A stretch of DNA of 64,000 nt from Variovorax paradoxus (lineage in GTDB: Bacteria > Pseudomonadota > Gammaproteobacteria > Burkholderiales > Burkholderiaceae_C). The stretch lies in contig NZ_LR743508.1 in assembly GCF_902712855.1 (NCBI RefSeq), positions 1,488,001 through 1,552,000 on the forward strand. Reading direction: 5' to 3'. The notes beneath the pieces were generated by a model. That model did no database searches. It worked only from the letters and a program-made list of their open reading frames with translations, and was not told where the DNA came from. Positions 41,897-52,100 of this stretch are shown here, in pieces. The position numbers and the translations under genes are program-made. Numbering within the stretch: the stretch's first letter is position 1; every line of letters starts with the position of its first letter.

Positions 41897-44101
41897 ATGA
41901 AATTCGATGTTCCCGCCACCACCAATCCCATCGACCAGCTCAAGGTCATCGGCAAGCCGGTCGACCGCATCGACGGGCCGCTCAAGGTCACCGGCACCGC
42001 ACCCTACGCCTACGAGCGCCATGACGCAGCGCCCCGAGCGGCCTACGGCTATGTCGTGGGCGCCGGCATTGCCAAGGGCCGGATCGTTTCGATCGACCAG
42101 AAGCGCGCGAAGGCGTCGCCGGGAGTGATCGCCATCGTCACCGCGGAAAACGCCGGCCAGCTCGGCAAGGGCCAGTTCAATACCGCCAGGCTGCTCGGCG
42201 GGCCGGGCGTGGACCACTACCACCAGGCCATTGCGCTCGTGGTGGCCGAGACCTTCGAGCAGGCGCGCGCGGCAGCGCAATTGCTGCAGGTGAGCTATGC
42301 CCGCGCCGAAGGGGCCTTCGACCTGCACGGCGCGAAGTCGTCGCAGGCGAAGACGACCGACCGCGACAACAAGGTCGGCGATTTCGCCGCCGCCTTCGCC
42401 GGGGCCGAGGTGCAGCTCGACCAGACCTACAGCACGCCCGACCAATCGCACGCCATGATGGAGCCGCACGCGACCACCGCCGCCTGGCAAGGCGACCGGC
42501 TCACCATCTGGACGTCGAACCAGATGATCGACTGGACCGTGTCCGACCTGGCGGCCACGCTCGGCATGCCGAAGGACAGGATCCACCTGATGTCGCCGTT
42601 CGTTGGCGGCGGCTTCGGCGGCAAGCTGTTCCTGCGCGCCGACACGGTGCTGGCGGCGCTCGGCGCGCGAATGGCCGGGCGCCCCGTCAAGGTGGCGCTG
42701 CAGCGCCCGCTCATTGCCAACAACACCGTGCACCGTCCCGCGACCATCCAGCGCATCCGGCTGGGTGCGACGAAACAGGGCAGGCTGACCGCGATCGGGC
42801 ACGAGAGCTGGTCCGGCAACCTGGTGAACGGGAAGCCCGAGAACGCGGTGCAGCAGACGCAATTGCTCTACGCGGGCGCGCACCGGCTGACGGGAACGCG
42901 GCTTGCCGTGCTCGACCTGCCCGAGGGCAACGCGATGCGCGCGCCCGGCGAGGCCCCGGGCCTGATGGCGCTGGAGATCGCGATGGACGAGATGGCCGAG
43001 CGCCTTGGCCTCGACCCGATCGAGTTCCGCGTGCTCAACGACACGCAGGTCGATCCGGCCAAGCCGGAGCGCCGCTTCTCCCAACGCCAGCTCATCGAAT
43101 GCATGCACCTGGGTGCGAAGACCTTCGGCTGGGCGCAGCGCAGCGCCAGGCCGGCGATGCGGCGCGAAGGCCGCCACTGGATCGGCATCGGCATGGCCGC
43201 GGCCTTCCGCAACAACCAGGTCACCAGGTCGGGCGCGCGCGTGCGGCTCGATGGCCGCGGCATCGTCACCGTCGAGACCGACATGACGGACATCGGCACG
43301 GGCAGCTACACCATCATTGCGCAGACGGCCGCCGAGATGATGGGTGTGCCGCTCGAGCGCGTGGTGGTGAAGCTCGGCGATTCCTCGTACCCCGTGTCCG
43401 CCGGCTCGGGCGGCCAGTGGGGCGCCAACTGCTCCACCGCCGGCGTGTATGCCGCCTGCGTGAAGCTGCGCGAAGCCGTGCTGCAGCGCGCGGGCCTGCC
43501 AGTCGAGGGCGCAGCGTTCTCCGACGGCATGGTTCGCGCCGGCGGGCGCAACGTCGCGCTCGCCGAGCTGGCGGGCGACAGCGGGTTCGTGGTCGAGGAC
43601 GCGATCGAGTTCGCCGAGCTGAGCAGGCAGTACCAGCAGTCCACCTTCGGCGCGCACTTCGTCGAGGTGGCCGTCGATGCCTACACGGCCGAGGTGCGCG
43701 TGCGCCGCATGCTGGCGGTGTGCGCATCGGGGCGCATCCTCAACCCGAAGTCCGCGCGCAGCCAGGTCATCGGCGCGATGACGATGGGCGTGGGCGGTGC
43801 GCTCATGGAGGAGCTCGCGGTCGACAAGCGGCAGGGCTTCTTCGTGAACCACGACCTGGCGGGCTACGAAGTGCCGGTGCACGCCGACATTCCCCACCAG
43901 GAAGTGATCTTCCTCGACGAGGCGGATGCGGTCTCCTCGCCGATGAAGGCCAAGGGCGTCGGCGAGCTCGGCCTGTGCGGCGTGGGCGCGGCCGTGGCCA
44001 ACGCCGTCTACAACGCGACCGGCGTGCGCCTGCGCGACTACCCGCTCACGCTCGACAAGCTCATCGGGCGCATGCCGTCGTCCACGTCCTCCGCGGCCTG
44101 A
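41897..44101 (+). CDS. paoC: Periplasmic aldehyde oxidoreductase, molybdenum subunit
   Basis: 734 residues, nearly the length of E. coli PaoC (732). Molybdopterin-binding motifs: HAMMEPHATTAAW, FVGGGFGGKLFL, RAPGEAPGLMALE, GSGGQWGANCSTAGVY, and the catalytic glutamate in KGVGELGLCG at residue 690, aligning with Glu692 of PaoC. It hydroxylates the aldehyde carbon at an Mo-cytosine-dinucleotide centre. No XdhC/PaoD-type maturation gene, normally required, is seen downstream; it must lie elsewhere. The complex probably detoxifies aromatic aldehydes. Confidence 0.95.
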   Translation: MKFDVPATTNPIDQLKVIGKPVDRIDGPLKVTGTAPYAYERHDAAPRAAYGYVVGAGIAKGRIVSIDQKRAKASPGVIAIVTAENAGQLGKGQFNTARLLGGPGVDHYHQAIALVVAETFEQARAAAQLLQVSYARAEGAFDLHGAKSSQAKTTDRDNKVGDFAAAFAGAEVQLDQTYSTPDQSHAMMEPHATTAAWQGDRLTIWTSNQMIDWTVSDLAATLGMPKDRIHLMSPFVGGGFGGKLFLRADTVLAALGARMAGRPVKVALQRPLIANNTVHRPATIQRIRLGATKQGRLTAIGHESWSGNLVNGKPENAVQQTQLLYAGAHRLTGTRLAVLDLPEGNAMRAPGEAPGLMALEIAMDEMAERLGLDPIEFRVLNDTQVDPAKPERRFSQRQLIECMHLGAKTFGWAQRSARPAMRREGRHWIGIGMAAAFRNNQVTRSGARVRLDGRGIVTVETDMTDIGTGSYTIIAQTAAEMMGVPLERVVVKLGDSSYPVSAGSGGQWGANCSTAGVYAACVKLREAVLQRAGLPVEGAAFSDGMVRAGGRNVALAELAGDSGFVVEDAIEFAELSRQYQQSTFGAHFVEVAVDAYTAEVRVRRMLAVCASGRILNPKSARSQVIGAMTMGVGGALMEELAVDKRQGFFVNHDLAGYEVPVHADIPHQEVIFLDEADAVSSPMKAKGVGELGLCGVGAAVANAVYNATGVRLRDYPLTLDKLIGRMPSSTSSAA

Positions 44102-44111
44102 TGCGAACCGG

Positions 44112-44735
44112 ATGGCCTCGCCGATGAAGACCGTACCCCAGCCTTCCCGCCGCGCGCTGATGGCAGGCCTTGCCGGCCTGCCGCTCGGGCAGGGCGCCCA
44201 GGCATCGACCGCTGCGGGTTTGCCGGTCTCCCGCCCCGCCGGGCCCGTCCTGGTGGCCTGCTTCTCGCGGTCGGGCAATACGCGCGTGGTTGCAGGCCTG
44301 ATCCAGCGTGCGTTCGGTGCGGACCTGTTCGAGATCGTGCCGGCGGCGCCGTATCCCGACGAGTACCTGGCGACCGTCGAACGGGCCCGCCAGGAGCGCG
44401 ACCGGAACACCGAGCCGGCACTCGCGGCCAGGGTGCCGGACATCGCCGCCTACGCGACGGTCTTCCTCGGCTTTCCGGTCTGGGGCGAGACCGCGCCGTC
44501 CATCGTGCGCAGCTTCCTGTCCGCGCACGACCTTGCCGGCAAGGCCGTCATCCCGTTCATCACCCACGGTGGCTATGGGCTGGGCAGCAGCGAGCAGGTC
44601 GTCGCTCGGCACGCACCGAAGGCGAGGCTTCAGGCCGCTTTCTCGATGCAGGCGGACCAGGAGCGCCAGACCATGGACCGGGTCAATGCATGGCTGCGCA
44701 GCGCGCCGGCCACGGCCACGGCCAACAAACCCTGA
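44112..44735 (+). CDS. Flavodoxin-family protein with twin-arginine-like signal
   Basis: 207 residues from 44112 (44124 is an alternative ATG; no ribosome site decides). A leader with SRRALMAGLAGLPLG resembles a Tat signal, then the FMN-binding loop CFSRSGNTRVVAGLI, and FLGFPVWGETAPSIVRSFL and GGYGLGSSEQVV, as in long flavodoxins and the flavodoxin_4 group. It follows paoC by 10 bp, so it likely belongs to the same operon, and an exported flavodoxin could accept electrons from PaoABC. That link is inference from position. Confidence 0.85.
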   Translation: MASPMKTVPQPSRRALMAGLAGLPLGQGAQASTAAGLPVSRPAGPVLVACFSRSGNTRVVAGLIQRAFGADLFEIVPAAPYPDEYLATVERARQERDRNTEPALAARVPDIAAYATVFLGFPVWGETAPSIVRSFLSAHDLAGKAVIPFITHGGYGLGSSEQVVARHAPKARLQAAFSMQADQERQTMDRVNAWLRSAPATATANKP

Positions 44736-44749
44736 GACAAAGGAACACC

Positions 44750-45601
44750 ATGCAACACGTCACCCTCAACAACGGGCTCCAGATGCCTATCCTCGGCTTC
44801 GGCGTCTTCCAGATTCCGGACCCCGGCGAGTGCCAGCGCAGCGTCGTCGACGCCATCGAGTCGGGCTACCGGCTCATCGACACCGCGGCGTCCTACATGA
44901 ACGAAGCGGCCGTGGGCCAGGGCATTCGCAACAGCGGCGTGGCGCGCGAGGCACTGTTCGTCACGAGCAAGCTCTGGGTGCAGGACACCGGCTACGAACG
45001 CACCCGCGACGCCATCGACAAGTCGCTGCGCCGGCTGCAGTTGGACTACCTCGACCTCTACCTCATCCACCAGCCGTATGCCGACGTGCACGGTTCTTGG
45101 CGGGCGATGGAAGAAGCCTGCAAGGCCGGCAAGCTGCGCGCCATCGGCGTGAGCAACTTCGAGCCGGACCGGCTGATGGACATCATGGCCTTCAACGAGA
45201 TTCCTCCGGCGGTCAATCAGGTGGAGGTCAATCCTTTCCACCAGCAGGCCGACAGTGCCACCTTCATGCGCGACAACGGCGTGCAGGCCGAAGCCTGGGC
45301 GCCATTTGCCGAAGGACGCAACAACCTCTTCCAGAACGAGCGCCTCCTCGCCATCGGCGCGCGCCATGGCAAGACGGTTGGCCAGGTCGTGCTGCGATGG
45401 CTCGTCCAGCGCGGCATCGTGGCGCTGGCGAAGTCGGTGCGCAAGGAACGCATGCAGGAGAACCTGGATGTGTTCGACTTCGCGCTGAGCGCGGACGACA
45501 TGGCCGAGATCACGACGCTCGACAGCGCCACCAGCAGCTTCTTCTCTCACCGCGACCCGGCCATCGTCAAGTGGATGAGCGAACGGCGGCTCGAGCTGTG
45601 A
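44750..45601 (+). CDS. Aldo/keto reductase (AKR3/5-type)
   Basis: 283-residue NADPH-dependent TIM-barrel reductase. AAAGGA precedes the ATG at 44750. Motifs: LGFGVFQIPDP, GYRLIDTAASYMNEAAVGQGI (Asp, Tyr), FVTSKLWVQD (Lys), LDLYLIHQPYADV (His), completing the Asp-Tyr-Lys-His tetrad, IGVSNFEPDRL, and the NADPH motif AKSVRKERMQENLDVFDF. It reduces aldehydes or ketones, probably the same class of molecules that PaoABC oxidises in the periplasm. 14 bp after the flavodoxin gene, so presumably cotranscribed. Confidence 0.92.
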   Translation: MQHVTLNNGLQMPILGFGVFQIPDPGECQRSVVDAIESGYRLIDTAASYMNEAAVGQGIRNSGVAREALFVTSKLWVQDTGYERTRDAIDKSLRRLQLDYLDLYLIHQPYADVHGSWRAMEEACKAGKLRAIGVSNFEPDRLMDIMAFNEIPPAVNQVEVNPFHQQADSATFMRDNGVQAEAWAPFAEGRNNLFQNERLLAIGARHGKTVGQVVLRWLVQRGIVALAKSVRKERMQENLDVFDFALSADDMAEITTLDSATSSFFSHRDPAIVKWMSERRLEL

Positions 45602-45701
45602 AGGCGCCCGATCCGACACCGCCGGCGGACGGCCGCCTCGGCCTCTTTGCGCGCGCCGGGCAACACCTTCGCACCTCGTTTGCAAACCAACGGGACTGTT
45701 C

Positions 45702-46187
45702 ATGAAATCTCTCGCCATGACCGCCATTTCGCTCTCGATGGCTGCCTCCGCGTTCGCTCAGGACGACAAGAACCAGACCGGACTGCGGATCGCGCGCAAC
45801 GGCTCGCAGCAATCGGCCAAGGGGCCGGCGGAGTTCTTCTCGGGCACGGTCCGCATCGACCCGCTGTTCCCCAAACCCAACGGTCCCACTCGCGCGACCG
45901 GCTCCTACGTGACCTTCGAACCCGGTGCGCGCACGGCGTGGCACACGCACCCGCTGGGCCAGACGCTCGTCGTCACCGCGGGTGCCGGCCGCGTGCAGCG
46001 CTGGGGAGACGCGGTGCAGGAGATCAGGCCCGGCGACGTGGTCTGGATTCCAGCGGGCCAGAAGCACTGGCACGGCGCGGCGCCCACCACCGCGATGACC
46101 CACATCGCGATCACCGAACAGGCGGACGGCAAGGCCGTCGACTGGCTGGAGAAAGTCAGCGACACCCAGTACGCAACGCAACCATGA
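45702..46187 (+). CDS. Secreted cupin-domain protein
   Basis: 161 residues. Signal peptide (MTAISLSMAASAFA, then QDD), followed by one cupin barrel with metal-binding histidines in ARTAWHTHPLGQTLVVTAG and PGDVVWIPAGQKHWHGAAP. Proteins of this kind, often next to carboxymuconolactone-decarboxylase-like genes, are annotated as quercetin-2,3-dioxygenase-like or simply cupins; no enzymatic reaction can be assigned. Its stop overlaps the start of the next gene (ATGA). Confidence 0.88.
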   Translation: MKSLAMTAISLSMAASAFAQDDKNQTGLRIARNGSQQSAKGPAEFFSGTVRIDPLFPKPNGPTRATGSYVTFEPGARTAWHTHPLGQTLVVTAGAGRVQRWGDAVQEIRPGDVVWIPAGQKHWHGAAPTTAMTHIAITEQADGKAVDWLEKVSDTQYATQP

Positions 46188-46585
46188 AATCCGTCACCGC
46201 CTCCCTTGTTGCCGTCGCGCTCGCCCTGTCGGCCGCGGTCCCTGCCTTTGCCCAGGCGCCGGCGGCCGCGAAACCCCAGACACCCGCCCAGCGGCAATTC
46301 GGCGAGATATCGCCCAAGTTCGCCGAACTCACCGACGACGTCTTGTTCGGCGACGTCTGGGAACGGCCGGGGCTGTCGAAGCGGGACCGCAGCCTGGTCA
46401 CCGTGAGCGCGCTCATCGCCATGAACCGGCCCGAGCAGTTGCGCCCGCACATGGTCCGCGCGCGCGACAACGGCGTGACGCAGGAAGAACTCATCGAGAC
46501 CATCACGCATCTCGCCTTCTATGCAGGCTGGCCGAGCGCCGTGACCGCCATCGGGGTCGCGAAAGAGGTGTTCGGCAAGCCATGA
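46184..46585 (+). CDS. Secreted carboxymuconolactone decarboxylase-family protein
   Basis: 133 residues with a Sec signal (SLVAVALALSAAVPAFAQ). The CMD/AhpD-like all-helical core has FGDVWERPGLSKRDRSLVTVSALIAM and RPHMVRARDNGVTQEELIETITHLAFYAGWPSAVTAI. The redox CxxC of AhpD is absent, so it is closer to the decarboxylase-like branch, though export to the periplasm makes a true protocatechuate role unlikely. Start overlaps the cupin stop, so the two are coupled and probably work on one substrate. Confidence 0.88.
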   Translation: MKSVTASLVAVALALSAAVPAFAQAPAAAKPQTPAQRQFGEISPKFAELTDDVLFGDVWERPGLSKRDRSLVTVSALIAMNRPEQLRPHMVRARDNGVTQEELIETITHLAFYAGWPSAVTAIGVAKEVFGKP

Positions 46586-46643
46586 ACACGGCCCGGGCGG
46601 CTGCTCGGCATTCAACTGGAAACCGCACAGGAAAGATCGAACC

Positions 46644-47627
46644 ATGAAACAAAGAGAACTCGGCCGCAGTGGCCTGCGGGTTTCCGCCCTCGGCCTCGGC
46701 TGCATGGGACTGAGCTACGGGTACGGGCCGGCCACCGGCATGGCCGACGCGGTCAAGCTGATCCATGCGGCCTTCGAGCGCGGCATCACCTTCTTCGACA
46801 CGGCGGAAGCGTATGGACCCTTCGCGAACGAAAGCGTGCTCGGCGAAGCGCTGGCGCCGATGCGCGACCAGGTCGTGATCGCCACCAAGTTCGGCTTTCG
46901 CGACGGCGACGCCGGCAAGGGTCTCGACAGCCGGCCGGAGCGCATCCGCAAGGTGGCCGATGAAGCCTTGATGCGCCTGCGCACCGACCGCATCGACCTG
47001 TTCTATCAACACCGCGTCGATCCGCAGGTGCCGATGGAAGAGGTCGCAGGCACGGTGAAGGACCTGATTCGCGAAGGCAAGGTCAGGCACCTTGGTCTGT
47101 CGGAAGCGGGGGCCGACAGCATCCGCCGCGCGCATGCGGTGCAACCCGTTGCCGCGCTCCAGAGCGAGTACTCGTTGTGGTGGCGCGAGCCCGAGGCGGA
47201 GATCCTTCCGCTGCTGGAGGAGCTCGGCATCGGATTCGTGCCCTTCAGCCCGCTGGGCAAGGGCTTCCTGACCGGCGCGATCGATGCACAGACCTCGTTC
47301 GGCGCCGCGGACTTCCGCAACACCGTGCCGCGTTTCGCGCCGGAAGCCCGCAAGGCGAATCGCGCGCTGGTCGACGTGCTGTCCGGCATTGCGGCGCGCA
47401 AGCAGGTCACGCCGGCGCAGCTGGCCCTGGCCTGGTTGCTGGCCCGCAAGCCCTGGATCGTGCCGATTCCCGGCACCACCAAGCTGCATCGGCTGGAAGA
47501 GAACGCCGCAGCCGCCTCGGTCGAGTTGTCGACGGACGAACTTGCGCAAGTCGAGGCAGCGGTTGACGGCGTGCAGGTACAGGGCACGCGGTACTCGGCG
47601 GATCGGCAAAAGCTCGTAGGCAGGTAG
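46644..47627 (+). CDS. Aldo/keto reductase (AKR11/13-type)
   Basis: 327-residue reductase, different subgroup from the one at 44750. AGGAAAG upstream of the ATG. Motifs: LGLGCMGLSYGYGP, GITFFDTAEAYGPFANESVLGEAL, VVIATKFGFRD, IDLFYQHRVDPQVPMEEV, LGLSEAGADSIRRAHAV, SEYSLWWREPE and VPIPGTTKLHRLEENAAA. The catalytic Asp-Tyr-Lys-His set is in place. This YajO/pyridoxal-reductase-like group reduces a wide range of carbonyls with NADPH. Last gene of the apparent paoABC-linked series. Confidence 0.92.
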   Translation: MKQRELGRSGLRVSALGLGCMGLSYGYGPATGMADAVKLIHAAFERGITFFDTAEAYGPFANESVLGEALAPMRDQVVIATKFGFRDGDAGKGLDSRPERIRKVADEALMRLRTDRIDLFYQHRVDPQVPMEEVAGTVKDLIREGKVRHLGLSEAGADSIRRAHAVQPVAALQSEYSLWWREPEAEILPLLEELGIGFVPFSPLGKGFLTGAIDAQTSFGAADFRNTVPRFAPEARKANRALVDVLSGIAARKQVTPAQLALAWLLARKPWIVPIPGTTKLHRLEENAAAASVELSTDELAQVEAAVDGVQVQGTRYSADRQKLVGR

Positions 47628-47756
47628 ATGGGAAGCAGCGCCGGACGTTCGTTGAGAACGCCTTGGAGCGCGTCATGTTCCTCCAGCGTCGCCGCGTGGG
47701 TCCGTTCGCCAATAAGCCAGAATTGAAGCCCTTCTCTTCGAACATCCACCCGCTTG

Positions 47757-48698
47757 ATGCAACCCCTGCTCAACGCCATCGCCACGACGGCGCTGCCCAC
47801 CGACGCAAAGCGCGTCTTCCACGGACGCGGCGGACTCTACCCCGGGTGCGAGCACCTCACGCTGGACTTTTTCCCACCGGTGTGGGTGCTGACCAGCTTC
47901 AAGCCTCTGGCTGAAGACGAATTGGCTGCGGTGGGCGATGCACTCGCAGCGCGCTGGGACCAACTTGCCCCGAGCCAGCCGTTGGACTGGGTGTTCCAGT
48001 GCCGCCGCGAAGGCCAGAGCGACACGCGCCTGATGTCCGGCGAGGTGCCGGATCCGCACTGGGTCACCGAAGGCGCGACGCGTTATCGCGTGAATGTCGG
48101 CAGGGGCCAGAACCACGGGCTTTTCCTGGACATGGCCGAAGGACGGCACTGGGTGCGCGAATACGTCGCGGCGCGCTCCGGTGCGCAGTCACGGGTGCGC
48201 GTGCTGAACCTTTTCGCCTATACATGCGCATTCTCGGTCGTCGCTCTGCAGGCGGGCGCGCGGCATGTCGTCAACCTCGACATGAGCAAAGCCGCTTTGG
48301 CTATCGGACAGCAGAACCACCGTGCCAACAACGTGCTGGAGCACGCCAGCTTTCTTCCCCACGACCTGTTCAGCTCATGGGGAAAGATCACGCGCAGCGG
48401 GCCTTACCAGCTGGTCATCGTGGATCCTCCAAGCTATCAGAAGGGCAGCTTTGTCGCGACCAAGGACTACGCACGGCTGATCAAGCGTCTTCCGGATCTT
48501 CTTGCGCCAGACGGCCATTTGATGCTCTGTCTCAACGCTCCCGAGATGGGCCCGGCATTCCTGCTCGATCACATGGCCAATCTGGCGCCGGAACTCATCT
48601 TCGTCGAGCGCCTTTCCAATCCGGCTGATTTTGCGGACGTCTGCGACCAACGCTCGCTGAAGGTACTTGTTTACCGGGCGCCTCCACTCGACCGATGA
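47757..48698 (+). CDS. Class I SAM-dependent methyltransferase, RlmI/RlmK-like
   Basis: 313 residues from the ATG at 47757. An N-terminal beta-rich region with LTLDFFPPVWVLTSF is followed by RYRVNVGRGQNHGLFLDMAEGR, the SAM-binding loop VRVLNLFAYTCAFSVVALQAGA, HVVNLDMSKAALAIGQQNHRAN, and motif IV VIVDPPSYQKGSF. This is the pattern of the PF10672-type methyltransferases, which include 23S rRNA m5C/m7G enzymes. No PUA domain is visible at the N-terminus, so the exact RNA target is uncertain. Monocistronic. Confidence 0.82.
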   Translation: MQPLLNAIATTALPTDAKRVFHGRGGLYPGCEHLTLDFFPPVWVLTSFKPLAEDELAAVGDALAARWDQLAPSQPLDWVFQCRREGQSDTRLMSGEVPDPHWVTEGATRYRVNVGRGQNHGLFLDMAEGRHWVREYVAARSGAQSRVRVLNLFAYTCAFSVVALQAGARHVVNLDMSKAALAIGQQNHRANNVLEHASFLPHDLFSSWGKITRSGPYQLVIVDPPSYQKGSFVATKDYARLIKRLPDLLAPDGHLMLCLNAPEMGPAFLLDHMANLAPELIFVERLSNPADFADVCDQRSLKVLVYRAPPLDR

Positions 48699-49159
48699 GT
48701 GCAATCGCGTTCGCGCATCTGGCGCCAGCGTCGACGACTTCAGCCTCGCGCAATGAGTCAGCTCGAGTGCGGGAGGAGGGCCTCTGGCACGCCATGAACG
48801 ACATCCGGTGGTGCAAGCTCTCGAATTCATCGCCCGAGTCGCGGCGGCCCGAGAGGGCGGCAACGTCACTGCCGCGGAGATGAGGAAGACGAAGCCACCG
48901 GTCGAGGACATGGCGGGTAAGTGGAGCCTGGACGATCCAAGTACGCGGTGATGAAGATCGTGGACAAGAACGTGAAGGCCGGGGCTGTCGCGCCGCGCGC
49001 AGCAACCTTGGATGTTGCTCTTCCTCCCATCGTTCTCGAGCCAGCCAGCGAGTAGGAATGCATTAGCCGCGGTTGCCGTCTCGGGCAATTACCACCGATT
49101 TCGGATATTGGTCATTCGAAAGAGGCGCTATAGGCTCGCCGATCACAAAGGGAGTGGCG
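48699..49159. other. Intergenic region before the second autotransporter
   Basis: 461 bp without an intact gene. It contains a degenerate Ku-like coding remnant at 48811-49055 and, close to the autotransporter, an AT-richer leader (49085-49145) likely to hold its promoter. Confidence 0.5.
48811..49055 (+). pseudogene. Decayed coding remnant, possibly C-terminus of a Ku protein
   Basis: Two abutting frames read like one protein: first a stretch with AAEMRKTKPPVEDMAGKWSL up to a TGA at 48949, then, from about 48939 in another frame, KYAVMKIVDKNVKAGAVAPR to a TAG at 49053. The pattern Glu-Asp-Met-x-Gly-Lys-Trp ... Tyr ... Met-Lys-x-(Ile/Val)-x-x-Lys-x-Lys-x-Gly resembles the C-terminal region of bacterial Ku (end-joining) proteins. 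No start and no Ku core are present. Family call is tentative. Confidence 0.4.
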
Positions 49160-52100
49160 GTGAACACAATATTCAAGTCTGTCTGGAATGCATCCGCGGG
49201 CGCGTGGGTTGCGGCGCCCGAGACAAGCAAGGCCAATGGCAAGTCTTCGGCGAGTCGTCCTGTCGCGACCGCGCTGCTGGCGTTTGCGGGAATGGCCTGC
49301 TCCCCGGCATATGCCGTATGCACGAGTTCCGCACTGGGCATCACTTGCTCCGGAGCGGCGAATCCCCTGGCGCCCAGTTTCAGCAACGGCACGGACAATC
49401 TCAATGTCACGGTCAACCCGAACGCCACCGTCGGCGTGCTGTCCGGCGTAGGCGGCATCGCGATGTCACTGACCGGATCCAACCTCACGTTGACCAACAA
49501 CGGGAAGATCGATCCAACGGCGGTGGGCGGGACGCCGAGCAAGCTGTCGTCCGGTGTCTTCATGGGCAACGCCGGCTTCAGCACGCAAACAGTCACCAAC
49601 AACGGCATCCTGGGCGGCACCAGTGGCGTCGCGCTCGGGCTCACGGGGCTCGCGCTGACGATCCAGAATGGGGATGGCGGTACCACTTCGGTCACCAACA
49701 CGGGGACGATGGCCACGACAGGCATCACCGGTGCGACGCTCGTCGGTGCGGACGCCGGGGTCATGGCACTGTACGGCGGCGGACAGGTCCATGTTGACAA
49801 CACCGGCACCATCACCGGCCGGGTCGCGTTGGAATCGAGCGCAGGGGGCAATACGTTCACGAATGCCGGCATCCTCGACGGCAGCGTGTCGCTCGGAGCG
49901 AACAGCACCAACACGTTCGTTGCGACCACCGATTCCAAACTGCTGCCTGCGGTCGGCTCTGCACCCTCGGTCGATGTCGCCGTGGGCGCCGGGAGCCTCC
50001 ATTTCGCCGCAACGGGCTTCGTCGACGGCGGGGCAGGCGGCGACAACACGCTGAAGCTCGTGCAGGGGACGGCCACGGACGGCGCGATCAGCCACGACAA
50101 GTACCTGAACTTCAATCATCTGGCCATCGACAGCGGGCGGTGGGTGTTGCGAGGTGCCTCGGCCGCTTCGGATGCGGCGCTCCGCAATGGCGCGGTTGCG
50201 GCGATCGACGATGCCGCAGGTCTCGGCACGGGCACCGTCCGGTCGAATGGCGGCGCCATCGAGTTCTCGACGGCGGGCCTGACGCTGTCGAACAAGGTGG
50301 ACCTTCTGGCTGGAGGCCTGTCGCTGCGCGGCGGCGTGGACGCGACGCTCAGCGGCGTGATCTCGGGCACCGGCGCGCTGACCCAGTCCGGAACCGGAAC
50401 GGTGACGCTGGGCAACAGCAACGGGTACTCCGGTGGTACGGCGATCCTGGGCGGCGCGTTGCAGGTGTCGAGCGACGCGAGTCTCGGCGATCCGACGGGT
50501 GCCGTGCGCGTGAACGACGCGAGCCTGCGCGCCGGTGCCTCCTTCACGCTGGCGCGCGATGTGTACGTCGTCAACTACGGGACCCTCGATACCGGCGCTT
50601 TCGATGTGACGATGACGGGCGCCATTCGCAACGACGGTGTCTTCGGTGCCCTGCGCAAGGCCGGAAGCGGCACACTCACGCTCCAGAACGGCGGCAGTGA
50701 CTACACGGACGGCACCTTCGTCGACGCCGGAACGCTCGCCCTGAAGGGCGCCGGCAACATCGGCAGCTACGCATTGAACGTCGCCACGGGTGCCACCTTC
50801 GACATCTCGCAGCTCGCCGCATCAGGCGGCCAGGCCAACTTCATTCTGGGCGGTGGCCGCATCGCGCTGGGCGGAAAGACCCTCACCACCTACAACGGCG
50901 CCAGCGTGTCGACCTTCGGCGGCGTCATCGCCGATGGCGGGATCGGCGGGGGAACCGGTGGCGCGCTGCACATCACCGACGCCGGTGACAGCTGGACGTT
51001 GACCAATGCGCAGACTTACACCGGCGGCACCATACTCGACGCAGGCAACCTGATCCTCAGCGGCAACGGTGCGCTCGCGAGCGGCGGCGCGCTCACCCTC
51101 GGCGCCGCCGCCCATGTCGATGTGAGCGGCACCAAGGCCTCCGGCCTCACCCTCGGCAACGTCAGTGGTTCGGGCAGCATCTCGCTTGGCGCGAAGGCGC
51201 TCACACTCGGCACGGCCGACAACATCGGCTATGCGGGGGCCATCGACGGCGCAGGCGGCTCACTGGTCAAGCAAGGCGTCGGGGAACTGGTGCTGGACGG
51301 CATCAACAGCTACACCGGCACCACTTCCGTGAACGCGGGAACGCTGGTCGTGGGGGGTACGGCAGGTTCGAAGGCCAGCATTGCCGGCGACGCGATGGTC
51401 GCCTCCGGCGCCACCCTCGGCGGGCACGGCACCATCGGCGGCAATGCGACGGTGTCGAGCGGCGCCACGCTGGCGCCCGGGCATTCGATCGGCACGTTGA
51501 ACGTGCTGGGCGACCTGACCCTGCAGAAGGGGGCCGTGCTGAACTTCGAATTCGGTGCGCCCGGCTCTTCGTTCCAGTCTTTCGGACTCGGCGACAACGT
51601 CGCCGTGGGCGGCAACCTGAGCATCGACAGCAGCACGCTGAATGTCGTCGATGCAGGCGGCATGGGGCCGGGCTTGTACAACCTGTTCAGCTACAAAGGC
51701 GCGCTCAGTTTTACCAATGGCGGTTTCACACCGCCGGCTGGCAGCAGCCTGCAGATCCTCACGGTCGACAAACAGATCAATCTGGTTCACACGGCGGGCT
51801 ACACGCTGAATGTCTGGAACGCCAACGGCCTGGCCAGCGAGACCCAGATGGGTGGCGGTAGCGGCACGTGGTCTGCGGCGAGTTCGAATTTCACGGACGC
51901 CACGGGCAGCGTAACTGCGCCGATGCAGCCTGCCGGTGGATTCGCGGTCTTCGGGGGGGCGCCCGGAACGGTCACGATCGACAACGGCGCGGGGGCGGTG
52001 CGTGCCGGCGGCATGCAGTTCGCGTCGGACGGCTACCGGCTCACGGGCGACGCGCTCACGCTGGCAGCCGATGTGACGCATGTGGTCCCGGTCGAAGTGC

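Noticed and set aside
40724..44443. 1239-aa minus-strand ORF opposite paoABC
   Set aside because: Shadow of three molybdo-enzyme subunits with intact cofactor motifs on the plus strand.
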